Assembly (NCBI RefSeq): GCF_002878395.1
Contig: NC_061115.1
Location: 153,421,667 to 153,485,666, forward strand
DNA: 64,000 nucleotides
Source: Capsicum annuum
Lineage: Eukaryota > Streptophyta > Magnoliopsida > Solanales > Solanaceae
Reading direction: 5' to 3'
The notes under the pieces were generated by a model, which did not search any database, was not told the origin of the DNA, and was given only the letters and a program-made list of their open reading frames with translations. Of this stretch, positions 42,832-54,231 are shown piece by piece. The translations under genes and the position numbers were made by a program. How positions within the stretch are numbered: the first letter of the stretch is position 1; each line of letters opens with the position of its first letter.

Positions 42832-45391
42832 TGTAATACCTCATGCTTTTTCCTAGCTTGAAATCATCCCAAGAATGTTAGAAACTTACTTTGACATATG
42901 AATCCTCTTTATACATATGGAATTTTTAAGATTTTCAATTTTCATCATGTGGGAAACTGAATTATCTTTCCAATGATGCCAATTTTGTCCAAATCTGGTA
43001 TCGGAGTAAAAAGTTATGGACATTTTACTTAGAGTTGTCAGAATTGCCTATGTGCTACGGTCAGGATGACGGACCGTCGATCTAGCAATGGACCTTCGCC
43101 TTGACCGTCACAGCCAAGGTAGTGAGGCAACCTTCTGGATAATGTGCGATGGATAGGTTGACAGACCGTGAAACTTGCGATGGACTATCACCCAAGCCGT
43201 TGCAACTTATGCAGTGAGTCCTTTTTTTGGTCCATGTACGATAGTCGAAATGACTGACTGTCGAGCCAGCGATGGACCGTCACACTCACCGTCGCATATC
43301 CTGTTTAGTAATTTTTAATTTGTTTTTAAAGGCGCTTTTTGGTATTTTACCACCCGTTTATATACCTAGTAATATCCGACCAAGGCTAAAAAAAAAATCA
43401 TTATTCTTCCACAACATCAATTAGGGTTTTCTCCCTAAGAGCAATCCTAAAGCAACAAAATACAAATCTTCTTCAAGAACTAAGAGATCCAAATTCTTCA
43501 AGTTCAAGAACTTCAAGAAACTCATTACCAAGTATGCATAGTGTTCATTCATGGATTCCTTTCATCCATGAAGCCCAATAATCTCTTTTCAAAGTTCAAG
43601 TGTATGGATTTCTGTATGAATTTCATGTTGGGTTTGCTTTTGTTCATGTTGATAATGACCAATTGAATTTTAATCTATGTTGGGTTATTAATTTTATATG
43701 GAATTGATTAGTATAGGTGTAGATTCATGTGAACCTATGATTAAACCCATGGATGATAAAAATAGAGTTGAATCATGATGTTTATTTGTTGTATAATGTT
43801 GTCTACATATACTATGCTTACCATGTATTTGATTAAATGCCTATGTGAAGGAAAAGAGCCCAACTAGTATGATATTATGCAATCCTCATGTATGTACAAG
43901 TTTATGCATATCACACGTTTGATGAAATGCCTCAATAAATGAATTATGGATTGTGATGTTGGTTATGTATTCAAGAAATTCTTACTTTGTCAGTTTCTTT
44001 CCATCGAATCCTGGGGGTACTTTTACCCGATAATTTAGTTATGTTCCTAGAGACAGCGTCATGTTTTCACGATATCCTCAGTCAAGCCATGTTAAGTAGA
44101 ATTAAGTTAGTCATGTGACTCAGGAAAACTCAGTAAAACTCAGAAATCCCAGTAATCTCGAAAAGTTCAGTAATATAGAAATCTCAGTAATATTTCGTCA
44201 GTCAACGAAATTAAGTTAACTTAGTCTAGTTTAGTTTAGTAATTCATGAACAGTGTCTATTCAGATGGGAGTAGAAATTAGCACCGAGTGAACCCAAGGA
44301 TGCAAACACACTATCAGATGAGGGTGTAATTCTTAAAAGTTATCCTTGCATTCCAGAACTATGTCGCCAGCATAGGTTGAGACATCAACACTATCGGATG
44401 AGAGTTGATGAGGTGGATAAGAACTGTCATATGAGGGCCCTACCATTCTCTCTTGGGGCACTATCAGATGAGGGTCACTCATAGCTAGTCCTTATTGGTG
44501 GTGCGGTATTGACATTGTTCGAATTGGGGTTATAGATTGGACCCAAACTTAGCTATAATGCGTTATTTGGGGTATGTTGGTTAGATAAATACTTCCTATA
44601 GTTTCAGCTACAAAAATCAGGACTGTTAGATACAGTCATTCAGTCCCAGTAATAGAACTCAGATATTTCTACAGAATTTAGGACTGTCAGATACAGTCAA
44701 CTCAGAATAATATAAAATTCAACTAGTTTCATTAGATTCAAGACTGTCAAATACAGTCACTCAGGTTATCGGTTATATCAGTCATCAAAACTCAGTTACT
44801 AGTCATGTTAGTTATCATTAAATTCATATTATCATGATCTCAGTTATAGCTACTATGTATTCGTGCATGCATTCTCATATTCATATTAGTCAGTTAGTTA
44901 GTATTGTTCATCCATATGAACCCTATGCATTCATCTTACCTCACATGCATACCAGTACATTCAAAGTACTGATGTATTTTCGCTATGGTGTCTTATACCA
45001 TAAGTTCAGTTAGAGTTAGCAGTGAGTCCTCATTTTTCAAGGACATGATCATTATTTTATTACCTCATTTATTTATTTATTAGTTGGAATTAGTTGGGGA
45101 TATGTCCCATCAACTCCTTATTCAGATAGTTCAGTCAGTTAGAGGCTTTTCAGACTATTATGTTCATAAAGTTATTTCAGTTATTTTGGGTATTTCATAC
45201 CCCATCTAGATGTTACATTTTTATTAGTTATGTTACAATTTTGAACCTTATTGCCTTTCAGCCTTTATTTCCATAATTATTTAGTATATTATGCAATGTT
45301 CAGGTACAGATATCATTCATGGGCTAGCTTGTGGTCCTTTGGGGTCATGAGCACCATGTAGCATTTCGAGTACCAGATTCAGGGCATTACA
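42832..45391 (+). repeat. LTR2 of G (shared middle LTR)
   Basis: 2560 bp from TGTAATACCTCATGC to GGGCATTACA. It is collinear with LTR1, with scattered substitutions and a deletion of about 40 bp after the hairpin (near 45005). It contains the 92-bp repeats (43052-43305) and TATA box (about 43357). Confidence 0.9.
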
Positions 45392-45395
45392 AACT

Positions 45396-45407
45396 TAGTA
45401 TCAGAGC
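45396..45407 (+). other. tRNA-Met primer binding site, second internal region
   Basis: TAGTATCAGAGC, one change from the exact site, four bases after LTR2. Confidence 0.8.
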
Positions 45408-45614
45408 CTAAGGTTTAATAGTGTCCTATGAAATCTGAAAGTCTCATCTTGTAGAGTTTTGTACATGGGTGTATTGCGCGCCACATTTATGTGCAGTAGG
45501 CTATAAGATGTTTTAGGAACAGTTTCCCTTTTTTCAGTTTTTATGTCGTGCCAGTGAGCATAGTCTTAAGTCAATCTCTCAGTCTAATCTATTTCTCTCT
45601 TTTCTTTTATAGAA

Positions 45615-46680
45615 TATGCCTCCAAAAAAAGAAATGGGAATCAGTCAACCCCTTAGCCCTAAGTACCTTTGGGCGATTATGTTTCTCATGCAGAGTTTAG
45701 AGCTACATTCACTACTTTTGCCCAGTCAGTTTCTGCTCAAAATGAATGACCAGCTATCATTCCGGCCAACCCAGTTGCCAATTTAGCTACAGCCAGGATT
45801 TGGGACTTTACCCAGATAAATCCTCCATCCTTTCTCAGGTCTAAGTCAGATGAGGACCCTCAAGAATTTCTTGATCAAGTTTAAAAAATTACGGATATCA
45901 CGGGGGTTACTCTAGTGAAAGTGTGGAGATAGCTACATATCAATTGCAGGATGTTGGTCATACCTAGGTTAAGTAGCAGAAGTCAAAAAGACCATATAAT
46001 GTAGGGCCTATTGAGTAGGAGAAGTTTGTCACCGCATTCTTAGAGAGGTTCTTTCCCCTAAAGCTAAGAGAAGCTAAGGTGTTAGAATTCATCAACTTCA
46101 GGCAGGGTAATATGATGGTGAAAATGTATTCTATTAAGTTTATTCAATTAGCAAGATATGCCCCCTCATGTGGTTGTGGACAGCAAGACCAAGATGAGTA
46201 AGTTTGTTTTTGGGGTGAATGATAGTATGGTCAATGAGTATACGTCAACGAAGTTTAATAGTGACATAACTCTAGTCAGGTTTTAGAATAATGGCCAGCA
46301 GATAGAGGAGAAAAAGATTACGATGTGGGAGAAGCAGAATAAGTGAGCAAGGAAAGATAATTTTAACTTTGCTCAATCCAAATTAGAAGGAGGAAACCGT
46401 TCTCAGTTTTATTCTAAGTCATCAGTTCCAACTTTTTCTTTAGCTAGTGCTCCAGCTTCAAAATTCAGGGATGGTAATAGAAATAGGGCTCCAGGCTCAA
46501 AGTCTCATAGCAGTGTCAGTAATGCCTGAACTAAGCCCCTTTGTCAGACTTGCGGTAAGAACCACAATGGTGCTTGCAGAGCTGGTAGCAATATATGTTT
46601 TGAATATGGAAAGCTAGGAAACAGAGTTAGAGATTGTACCCAGTCAGGTTATCAGGGTCAGCAGAACCATTCCTCAGCTT
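45615..46680 (+). pseudogene. Gag of G copy 2 (heavily broken)
   Basis: It is collinear with copy 1 (MPPKK start at 45615, FLERFFPLKLREAKVLEFIN near 46040), but a 3-base loss near the start and several indels and stops leave no long frame. The zinc cluster near 46550-46640 keeps CQTCGKNHNGAC; the second knuckle has lost several Cys. Confidence 0.75.
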
Positions 46681-46739
46681 AATTCGATCATTCGAACCAG
46701 TAGGGTGCCACCTCCAGCGCTACTAGTGGGCAACGCCCA

Positions 46740-47230
46740 AACAGGCTTTATGCTCTCTAGTCCTAGAAAGATCAAGAAAATTCTTCTGATATGGTTATCG
46801 GTATGTTACAGATCTTTCATGTTCTTGTTTACGCTTTGCTAGATCTGAAAGCTTCTTTGTCCTTTGTTACTCCCTATATATCAGTTGATTTCGGAGTCAG
46901 TCCCAAAATTCTAGCTGAGCCCTTTTTAGTTTCTACCCTAGTGGGTAAAACCATCATAGCTCAGCGGGTATACAAGAATTGGCCGGTTATGATATACCAG
47001 AAAGTCACTTCCATAGACTTAGTCAAATTAGAGATGACTGATTTTGATGTTATTCTCAACATGGATTGGCTTCATTCATGCTATGCCATAGTCAACTGTA
47101 GAAATAGAATAGTGGAGTTTTAGTTTCCAAATGAATCCATCCTAGAGTGGAAGGGTAATGTATCCGCTTTTAGAGGTCAGCTTATTTCCTACCTTTGGGC
47201 ATGGAAAATGATATCTAAAGGGTGTGTCTA
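46740..47230 (+). pseudogene. Protease of G copy 2
   Basis: The open frame 46791-47123 reads IFHVLVYALLDLKASLSFVT and EMTDFDVILNMDWLHSCYAI. The active-site Gly is changed to Lys (D-L-K-A-S), so it is inactive. Confidence 0.8.
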
Positions 47231-48121
47231 TCATCTTGTTTGAGTTAAAGACACTAGTTGTGAAACTCCCAATCTTGAATAAGTCCCAGTAGTGAATGAA
47301 TATTCAGATGTCTTTCTCAAAGATCTTCTAGGAATTATTTCCAAAAGAGAAGTAAACTTCGGCATTGATCTTCTTCCAGATACTCAGCCTATATCTATTC
47401 CGCCATATAGAATGGCACCAGTAGATCTCAAAGAATTTAAATAGAAATTGAAGAATCTCTTAGATAAGGGATTTATTAGGTCCAGCGTGTCCCCATGGGG
47501 TGCTTCAGTTTTATTCATGCGCAAGAAAAATGGTTCTCTTAGAATGTGTATTGATTACCGTCAGCTCAATAAAGTCACAATCAAGAACAAATATCCTCTT
47601 CCAAGAATTGATGACTTGTTTGACCAATTTCAGGGTGCCAACTATTTCTCTAACATAGACCTCATATCAGGCTATCATCAGCTCAAAGTCAGAGAATGTG
47701 ATATTCTGAAAATTGCCTTTCATACTCGCTATGGTCACTTCGAATTCCAAGTCATGTCATTTGGTTTTACTAATGCCTTAGTAGCTTTCATGAACTTGAT
47801 AAATCGGGTTTCAATCAGTACTTGGACATGTTCATCATAGTCTTCATAAATGACATTCTGGTCTATTCCCGCAGTGAGCGTGATCATACAGACCATCTTA
47901 AAATCGTACTTCAGACTCTTAGAGATCATCAAATATTTGTCAAATTTAGTAAGTACGAGTTTTGGCTAAGGTTCGTATTCCTAGGTCATATCATTTCCGG
48001 TGATGGCATTAGGGTTGATACTCAAAAGACCAAAGCGGTAAGAAACTGGCCTAGACCTATCTCTCTATCAGACATCAGAAGTTTCTTGGGTTTGGCAGGA
48101 TTTTACAGATGGTTTTTTTAG
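47231..48121 (+). pseudogene. Reverse transcriptase of G copy 2
   Basis: Frame 47448-47840 reads [40 protein letters not shown] and [21 protein letters not shown] one-base shift near 47825 moves to frame 47822-48121 with FINDILVYSRSERDHTDHLK and FLGLAGFYRWFF. The catalytic FIDD has become FIND, so the first palm Asp is lost. Otherwise it is better preserved than copy 1. Confidence 0.85.
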
Positions 48122-48145
48122 GGATTTTCTTCTATTACATCCCCT

Positions 48146-48913
48146 ATGTCCATATTGACTCAGAAGAAAGTTAAGTTTCAGTGCTCAGATCCTTGCAAGA
48201 AGAGTTTTCAGGAGTTGAAGACTCGACTTACCTCATCTCTAGTATTAGCTCTTCTAGATGGTTCAGATGGTTTTGTAGTGTATTGTGATGTATCCAGAGT
48301 AGGTTTGGGTTGTGTTCTCAGGCATCATGGTAAGGTCATAGCCTACACCTCCAGACAGCTTAAACCCTATGAGAAGAATTATCCTACTCATGATCTTGAG
48401 TTAGCAGCCATGGTTTTTGCCTTGAAGATTTAGAGGCATTATCTATATGGAGTTCATGTAGATGTGTTCACAGATCATAAGAACCTTCAGTATGTCTTTT
48501 CTCAGAAAGATCTCAATCTTCATCAGAGAAGGTGGTTAGAGCTCTTAAAAGATTATGACATGAATGTCCTTTATCATTCGGTCAAGGCCAACATCGTGGC
48601 CGACGCTATCAGTAGACTGTCTATTGGTATTATTGCTCATGTTAAGGATAGTAAGAAGAAGTTAGCTCAAAAAATCCCTCAAATTTCCAGACTAGGTGTT
48701 CTCTTAGTCGATTCAGAGAAGGACGACATATGGGTTCTGAGTAGTTCAAAATCATCTCTAGTTTCTGAGGTGAAAGAAAAGCAAGATAGAGATCCCAAAC
48801 TATTCAATTTGAAAGAGTCAGTCAAGGATCAAAGGGTAGAGGTTTTCTCCCAAGGGGGAGATGGTGTTCTGCATTATCAGGGTTGTTTCTGTGTTCCAGA
48901 TGTAGATGAATAA
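48146..48913 (+). pseudogene. RNase H and start of integrase zinc region of G copy 2
   Basis: Frame 48146-48433 has [20 protein letters not shown] and [13 protein letters not shown]. After one stop, frame 48464-48913 has [36 protein letters not shown] and the spacer leading to the integrase ([17 protein letters not shown]). The catalytic acidic residues are present. Confidence 0.85.
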
Positions 48914-49670
48914 AGGCAGCGAATTCTTGCTAAAGTGCATGTTGCACACTACTCTATTCATCCAGGGGCCACAAAGATGTACCGCGACTTGTGGTAGATC
49001 TATTAGTGGAGTGGGATAAAGAAAGATATTGTAGAGTTTGTGGCTAAGTGCTCTACCTATCAGCAGGTTAAAATAGAGCATCAAAAGCCTAGTGGGTCCA
49101 TGTAGGAGTTCAGTATTCCTACTTGGAAGTGGAAGAAGTGAACATAGACTTTGTGATGGGTTTGCCTCGTACTCATCACGAACATAATTCAATTTGGGTC
49201 TTTGTAGATAGAATGACCAAATTAGCTTATTTTTTTCCAGTCTATACCTCTTATTCAGCCAAGGATTATATCAAACTCTACATCAGAGAGTTGGTCAGAT
49301 TGCACGTGTTCCGTTATCTATTATCTTAGATAGAGATACCCAATTCACCTCTTATTTTAGGAAAGTGTTCCAAAAGGGTCTTGGTACCCAAGTTCATCTC
49401 AGTACAGCCTTTCATCCTCAGACAGATGGTCAAGCACAAAGGATTATTCAGACTTTAGAAGATATGCTAATGGCGTGTGCAATTGATTTCAGGGGTAGTT
49501 GGGATGACCACTTTCCTTTGATTGAGTTTACATACAACAACAGCTGTCATTCCAGTAATTGGATAGCTCTATTCTAAGCTCTCTATGGTAGGAGATACAG
49601 ATCTCCAATCGGTTAGTTCAAAGTTAGTGAGTCCTTAGTTATAGGGCCTGACTTAGTGTTCGATGCTTTA
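48914..49670 (+). pseudogene. Integrase of G copy 2, truncated
   Basis: Open pieces 49123-49329 (VNIDFVMGLPRTHHEHNS) and 49365-49577 (STAFHPQTDGQAQRIIQTLE; YNNSCHSSNWIALF) match copy 1. Homology ends at VFDALE near 49670, where element A's LTR fragment begins. The C-terminal domain, chromodomain and 3' LTR are gone. Confidence 0.85.
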
Positions 49671-50038
49671 GAGGTAAAATATTACAGGTTACAGGTTGGG
49701 AAACCATAATCATGCAATTAACCCTACAAATCAACAACCAAGATAAGCAAGTTAACGAATAAAATCCAATAGCATAATATTATTGTTCAGAGTGCTTCAA
49801 CCCTGGGTTTTCTCTTATTTATTACCTCAAGATCTTTACTCTCCATATTTTTTAGTTTCAATTTATAATTTCCAAACTCTTTATTTGGTTGCTCTTGCAT
49901 CAATTGAATCTTATGTGTAAACTGAAATAAAATGGTTGCCAAATCTAGTCTCTGTGGGATTGATAACTTGGCTTTATTGAAGGCCACTATATTACTTAGT
50001 AGACCATGTCCACTTGCATGTATGCTTGGGCACTGTCA
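49671..50038 (+). repeat. 5' LTR remnant of A
   Basis: Pairs with 55517-55876 (GGTAAAA, then GTTGGGAA, CATTCAATTAACCC-like, ending TGTCA). Its first 1.3 kb is missing. Confidence 0.8.
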
Positions 50039-50044
50039 AGTTTT

Positions 50045-50062
50045 TGGCGCCGTTGCCGGGGA
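50045..50062 (+). other. tRNA-Asp primer binding site of A
   Basis: TGGCGCCGTTGCCGGGGA is a perfect 18-nt complement to the 3' end of plant tRNA-Asp, six bases after the LTR. Confidence 0.9.
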
Positions 50063-50171
50063 TTTGTATTTTGGCAATTGTTTAATTTAGTTTTATTGTT
50101 AGATTTATTTGGTGTTTTTTTGCTTGGTCTTGGTTTTTTTCTTGATGGAGATAGGTTTTTAGGTTTATAAG

Positions 50172-51660
50172 ATGGCAAGGGATTGGGAGTTGGTAGAACC
50201 AAGCTCGAAACCCGAGCATCTTTACCATCAACGCAGGAGAGAAGTAATCGTTCTCCCTAGAATTCCTCAAATCCAAGAAGGCCAAGAGAATACTATTCCT
50301 ATGGCTTAACAATAAGCAGCCGGTGGGAAGGTTAGGAAAGTGGAAGTCCCACTTCCAAAGAACTTGACTTCCTAAATTCAAATACCAGCAGCAGGGGGGA
50401 ATTTAGAGTTGAAACATAATATGGTGCAACTTTTTATTAGTAGGGGATAATTTGCAGGGCTTTCACACTAAGATCCACAAGTTCACTTTCAGACTTTCAT
50501 TGAGCTTACAGATATATTCACTCTGATAGGGGTGACTCTATATTATGTGAGGCTGACACTATTTCCACATTCACTTTTAGGGGAATCTAAAAGGTGGTTG
50601 AATGTAGAGCCAACCAATTCAATCACATTATGGGACGACTTAGCCAGAAAGTTCCTCATTAGATTTTCCATTAGGCAAGACTTCGAGATGTTGTAGTGAG
50701 ATAGTGAGCTTCAAATAAAATCCTGATGAAAACCTCTATCATGCTTGGGAACTCTTCAAGGCTCTTCTTTAGGATTGTCCACATCACCAACAGTCGAATG
50801 AGGTACTTGATCATACTTTTGTAGAAGCTCTTGGTCATAATATGAAGATTTGGCTAGATTCAGCCACAGGTGGTCAAGCATTGGAATTGACTTATAATAA
50901 GCTTTACTAATTGGTATTCAGATTCTATAAGTGCCATAAAAAGAATTGTGGGTGTATTAGAGGAAGACCAATTCACAACCTTATCAGTACAGGTTTCTGC
51001 ACTACAAAATTTGATCAGTACATCATTTAGCAGGATGAATTTGGGAGCAGCACAACCTACAGCCACAGTCAATACCGTCCTATAAGCTGTAGGTCGGTGA
51101 GAGGTATGCAGAAATAGTGGTCATACAGTGGCTTATGTTCTTCAAAACTAGAATCTGTGATGTATGTAGGTAATGCTCAAAGGTCAAATTATGGTAATGC
51201 CTACAACATAAAGTGGCAAACTCAGCCACCAAATCAGCCATGAAATACCCCACATCTACAGGCCCAACCAAATTAGTCAAGCAGCAATACGGAGGAGATG
51301 TTGAAGCAGATCCTAGCTAATCAGACACAGTTTGTTGCAGACCTAAAAATTTACAAATGGTTACTAGAAGTTTAGAGTTACAAGTAGGGAAGAATCAGAA
51401 AGCATTGAATACTAGGCCACAAGGTGGGTTACTAACTGACACAGAAAATCCAAAGTAGGTTATGACAATCACCTTAAGAAGTGGTAAAGAGCTTCAAGGA
51501 GAATCTCCTAGGGCAACAAATGAGGTAGATGTTGAGGTTGTGACCAAACAGGTTCATGAAGAAGTTGCTAAAAATTCAAGGAAGTCTGAGTACTTGAAAC
51601 CAAAAGTTGCTGAACTAGAAGTAAAGAAGACACTGCCATTTCCATTCCCTTAAAGGCAAA
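50172..51660 (+). pseudogene. Athila-like gag of A (broken)
   Basis: The ATG at 50172 gives MARDWELVEPSSKPEHLYHQ. Further blocks are GNLELKHNMVQLFISRG, LTLFPHSLLGESKRWLNVEP, LWDDLARKFLIRFS and, open at 51462-51653, MTITLRSGKELQGESPRATN with a Lys/Glu-rich linker. This is the usual plant Athila-type gag with its long linker to protease. About eight stops interrupt it. Confidence 0.75.
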
Positions 51661-52196
51661 TAAAATCAAAGGAGGATGCCCTGTTCAAAAAGTTCATTGA
51701 TGCATTCAAATAACTTCATATTAACTTACCTTTTTAAGATATTTTACAGAGTATACCTATGTATGCAAAGTACTTGAGGTATGTGGTGGCTCAAAAGGTA
51801 AAATTGTAGTATGTGGGAGCTATAACACTCACTGAAGAGTGTAGCACTGTGATAACTCAGAAAATCCCTAAGAAATTAAGAGATCAGGGGAAGTTTGCCA
51901 TCCCAATCCAAGTTGGTAGTAAAGTAGTCCATACTTTGAGTGATTTAGGGGCAAGTATCAACTTGATACCCTTGTCATTGTTTAAAACATTGGGTTTAGG
52001 AGAGCCAAGACCGATCACAGTGGTGTTACAGTTGGAAGATGGGTCATTCACATATCTAGATGGAATAAATGGGGATGTCCTCATAAAGATTGGTAAATTC
52101 ATTATACCTGCTTACTTTATTATTCTTAAAATTAAGGGAGATGAACAGGTACTAATCATTTTGGACATCCATTTTTATCAATCGAAAGAGTTCTAA
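51661..52196 (+). pseudogene. Athila-like protease of A
   Basis: The open frame 51813-52196 reads GKFAIPIQVGSKVVHTLSDL, then GASINLIPLSLFKTLGLGEP, LEDGSFTYLDGINGDVLIKI and IIPAYFIIL. The D-L-G-A-S active site is intact. It ends at EF and a stop, with no RT after it. Confidence 0.8.
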
Positions 52197-54195
52197 TTGA
52201 TGATAGATAAAGCACGCCCAAAATGAGGGTAGAGGATAAAGAGGTGGTGTTTGATGTATACAAACCACCCATAATTATGTCCCAAGTTAAAGATTTGTGT
52301 ATGATCAATGTCATTAAAAGGGAAAAGTGTAGGGTGGCTAGTCCACAAAAGACCTCTTTAAACTACCTGATTAAGAAGACTAAGACTCTATCTCCTAAGC
52401 CTAACATAATGAAAGTTGATGAGCCTAAAAAGGCTAAAGTTAAGAAACCTGCTGCTCTTGAGAATTCTCACCTAAAGGGGTAAAAAGGATAACAAGATGG
52501 CCTCCAAGTGTGAGGGAAAAAATAAAGGAATATAGTTGATTTGAGTTGGGTCATGCCGCGACACTAAATTAGGAGCTACTTGGGAGACAACCCAAGTTAA
52601 TTAGGTAAGTTTTCTTTTCAGTTTTTAATTTTTATTTCACGTAGTTTTTGTTTTTGGTTGAGTCACAGGTTAATGGAAAGTCTGAGTACCATAAATTGGA
52701 GCTTGAAGTATGGAAAAGAATGAGTGTGTGGTCCCATGGATCTCCTCTATGTAAAGATGCTACTACCTAGGCCTAGATGCCCCAGGGAGTATTTCTATCT
52801 TTTTACTTTTAAATTCACTTTGGGGACAAAGTAGATTTTTAAGTGTGGGGTGGGGAAATTTCCAAATTTTGGCTTAGTTTAAGAATTTTTAAGTTAGGAA
52901 TAAGTGAGATATTCTTGTTGGTGCTATTTTTTATTACATGATGCAAATGGGTTTATTTGTAAAAGCATATTAATTGATCTAAATTGCTATTTTTTAGACT
53001 CCTAAGCTCAAGTTTATGACTCTTGTTCATGGTGGCTTAATTTTGAATTTATGTTATTGTTTGGTTGGGAGTCTATGATGATCCTTTTGAGTTGAGTATG
53101 TGCCATGTGTAATGTGAGATTTTTGTATATTCCTTGTTGCATGTGATGTCTAGAACTTGCCTGGTGTGTTTGTGAAGCAAAATAAAGAATGTGGGTTTAG
53201 GAGATGATATAGGCATTTCTTTGATAGCCTTATTTTATACTTTCTTTTTTCTACTCTTGTGCATTATCTTAGTCAACCCCCATTGAGCCTTTAGCTTTTC
53301 TTTGGAAACCTCATAAGTAGCCTAACCCCCTTTTTTGATAGACCATAATTTGATCCAAAGAGCTTCTAAGTGATTTAATAAAAAGTTAAATTAGTAAGGA
53401 GTTTGAGAAATTGAAGAAGAAAAAAGTGAAATTGATGCCCCAAGGTAATTTTTATTGGTGTATAATTGATGTGTGGTGGATGGTTGTGATATAATTTATG
53501 CTAAAAATATTGCCATAATTGTGAAAAAAAGAAAAAAATAGATTCTTATGGTAGTAAACTATGTGTTTACCAATTGTTTGTGAAAATGCTTAAAAGAGAT
53601 GGGGCAAAAAAAAAGGTATGGATGAATGAATAAGTGCAATTTGGTTGTTGAAGATTATTTCTAAATGTATAATGAAGTGTATTAAATCGCTTAGAGAGGT
53701 TAGTCACTATTCCCAAATAGTTCCTACCCGTCCCTTAGCCTACATTACAACCCGAAAAAGTCCTAATTGATCCTGAATTTCACATTTGACTATTAGTGGA
53801 GAATTACACTAAGGGAAAGCCTATGATTCATTGTGTGTAACTTAAGAATTCTTTGTGAGAGTGAGCGTAATATTGATTCTTGTACCCATCATGTTCTAAA
53901 TTGCTTAATTGAAAGTAATTATGGGTAAATCTCTTGTTGTGAGGGAACATGTTTGATGAATATGGGTGATTTGTATGATTTATTTGATTGAATAATATGC
54001 ATGAGTTTTCCACGGTGAGTCAATTCCTGAGGTTAGGATGTTTTGAAGTAAGATTCATGAACTTTCAAATTGTGTAAATAACATGCTTAATGTAGTAACT
54101 TGCATTCTAGGTAGTCATTGTAGTACTATCTAGAGTGTCTTGCATTTAGTATAAGTGTAGAGTCTCCTTAGTTGATTATGATTGTAGTTAAAAGC
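52197..54195 (+). other. Post-protease and 3' non-coding region of A
   Basis: A short decayed coding tail (52223-52483) leads to a conserved 39-nt motif (52555-52593). Then comes about 1.6 kb of T-rich non-coding sequence with an inner G-rich tract GTGTGGGGTGGGG (52836-52848). No pol domains found. Confidence 0.65.
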
Positions 54196-54211
54196 TGTTC
54201 GAGGACGAACA
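54196..54211 (+). other. AGGA-loop hairpin of A
   Basis: TGTTCG AGGA CGAACA: a perfect 6-bp stem with AGGA loop, 20 nt before the 3' LTR. The spacer holds the polypurine-like GTGTGGGGTGG. Confidence 0.85.
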
Positions 54212-54231
54212 AGGTTTTAAGTGTGGGGTGG

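Larger units (their letters stand above)
35258..49670 (+). mobile_element. Tandem chromovirus G (LTR-internal-LTR-internal)
   Basis: LTR1 35258-37847, internal 37848-42831, LTR2 42832-45391 and a second internal 45392-49670 lie head to tail, each LTR followed by its own tRNA-Met primer site. Both internals carry gag, protease, RT, RNase H and integrase blocks; only the first keeps the chromodomain. A third LTR and 3' flank are missing because of the deletion at about 49671. The chromodomain and domain order place it in the Tekay/Del-like chromoviruses. Confidence 0.85.

Noticed and set aside
49671..50038. A 345-bp LTR pair as the complete LTRs of A
   Set aside because: The hairpin and purine tract at 54196-54231 place the true 3' LTR start at 54232, and the left end lacks a matching target duplication, so the left copy is a truncated remnant.
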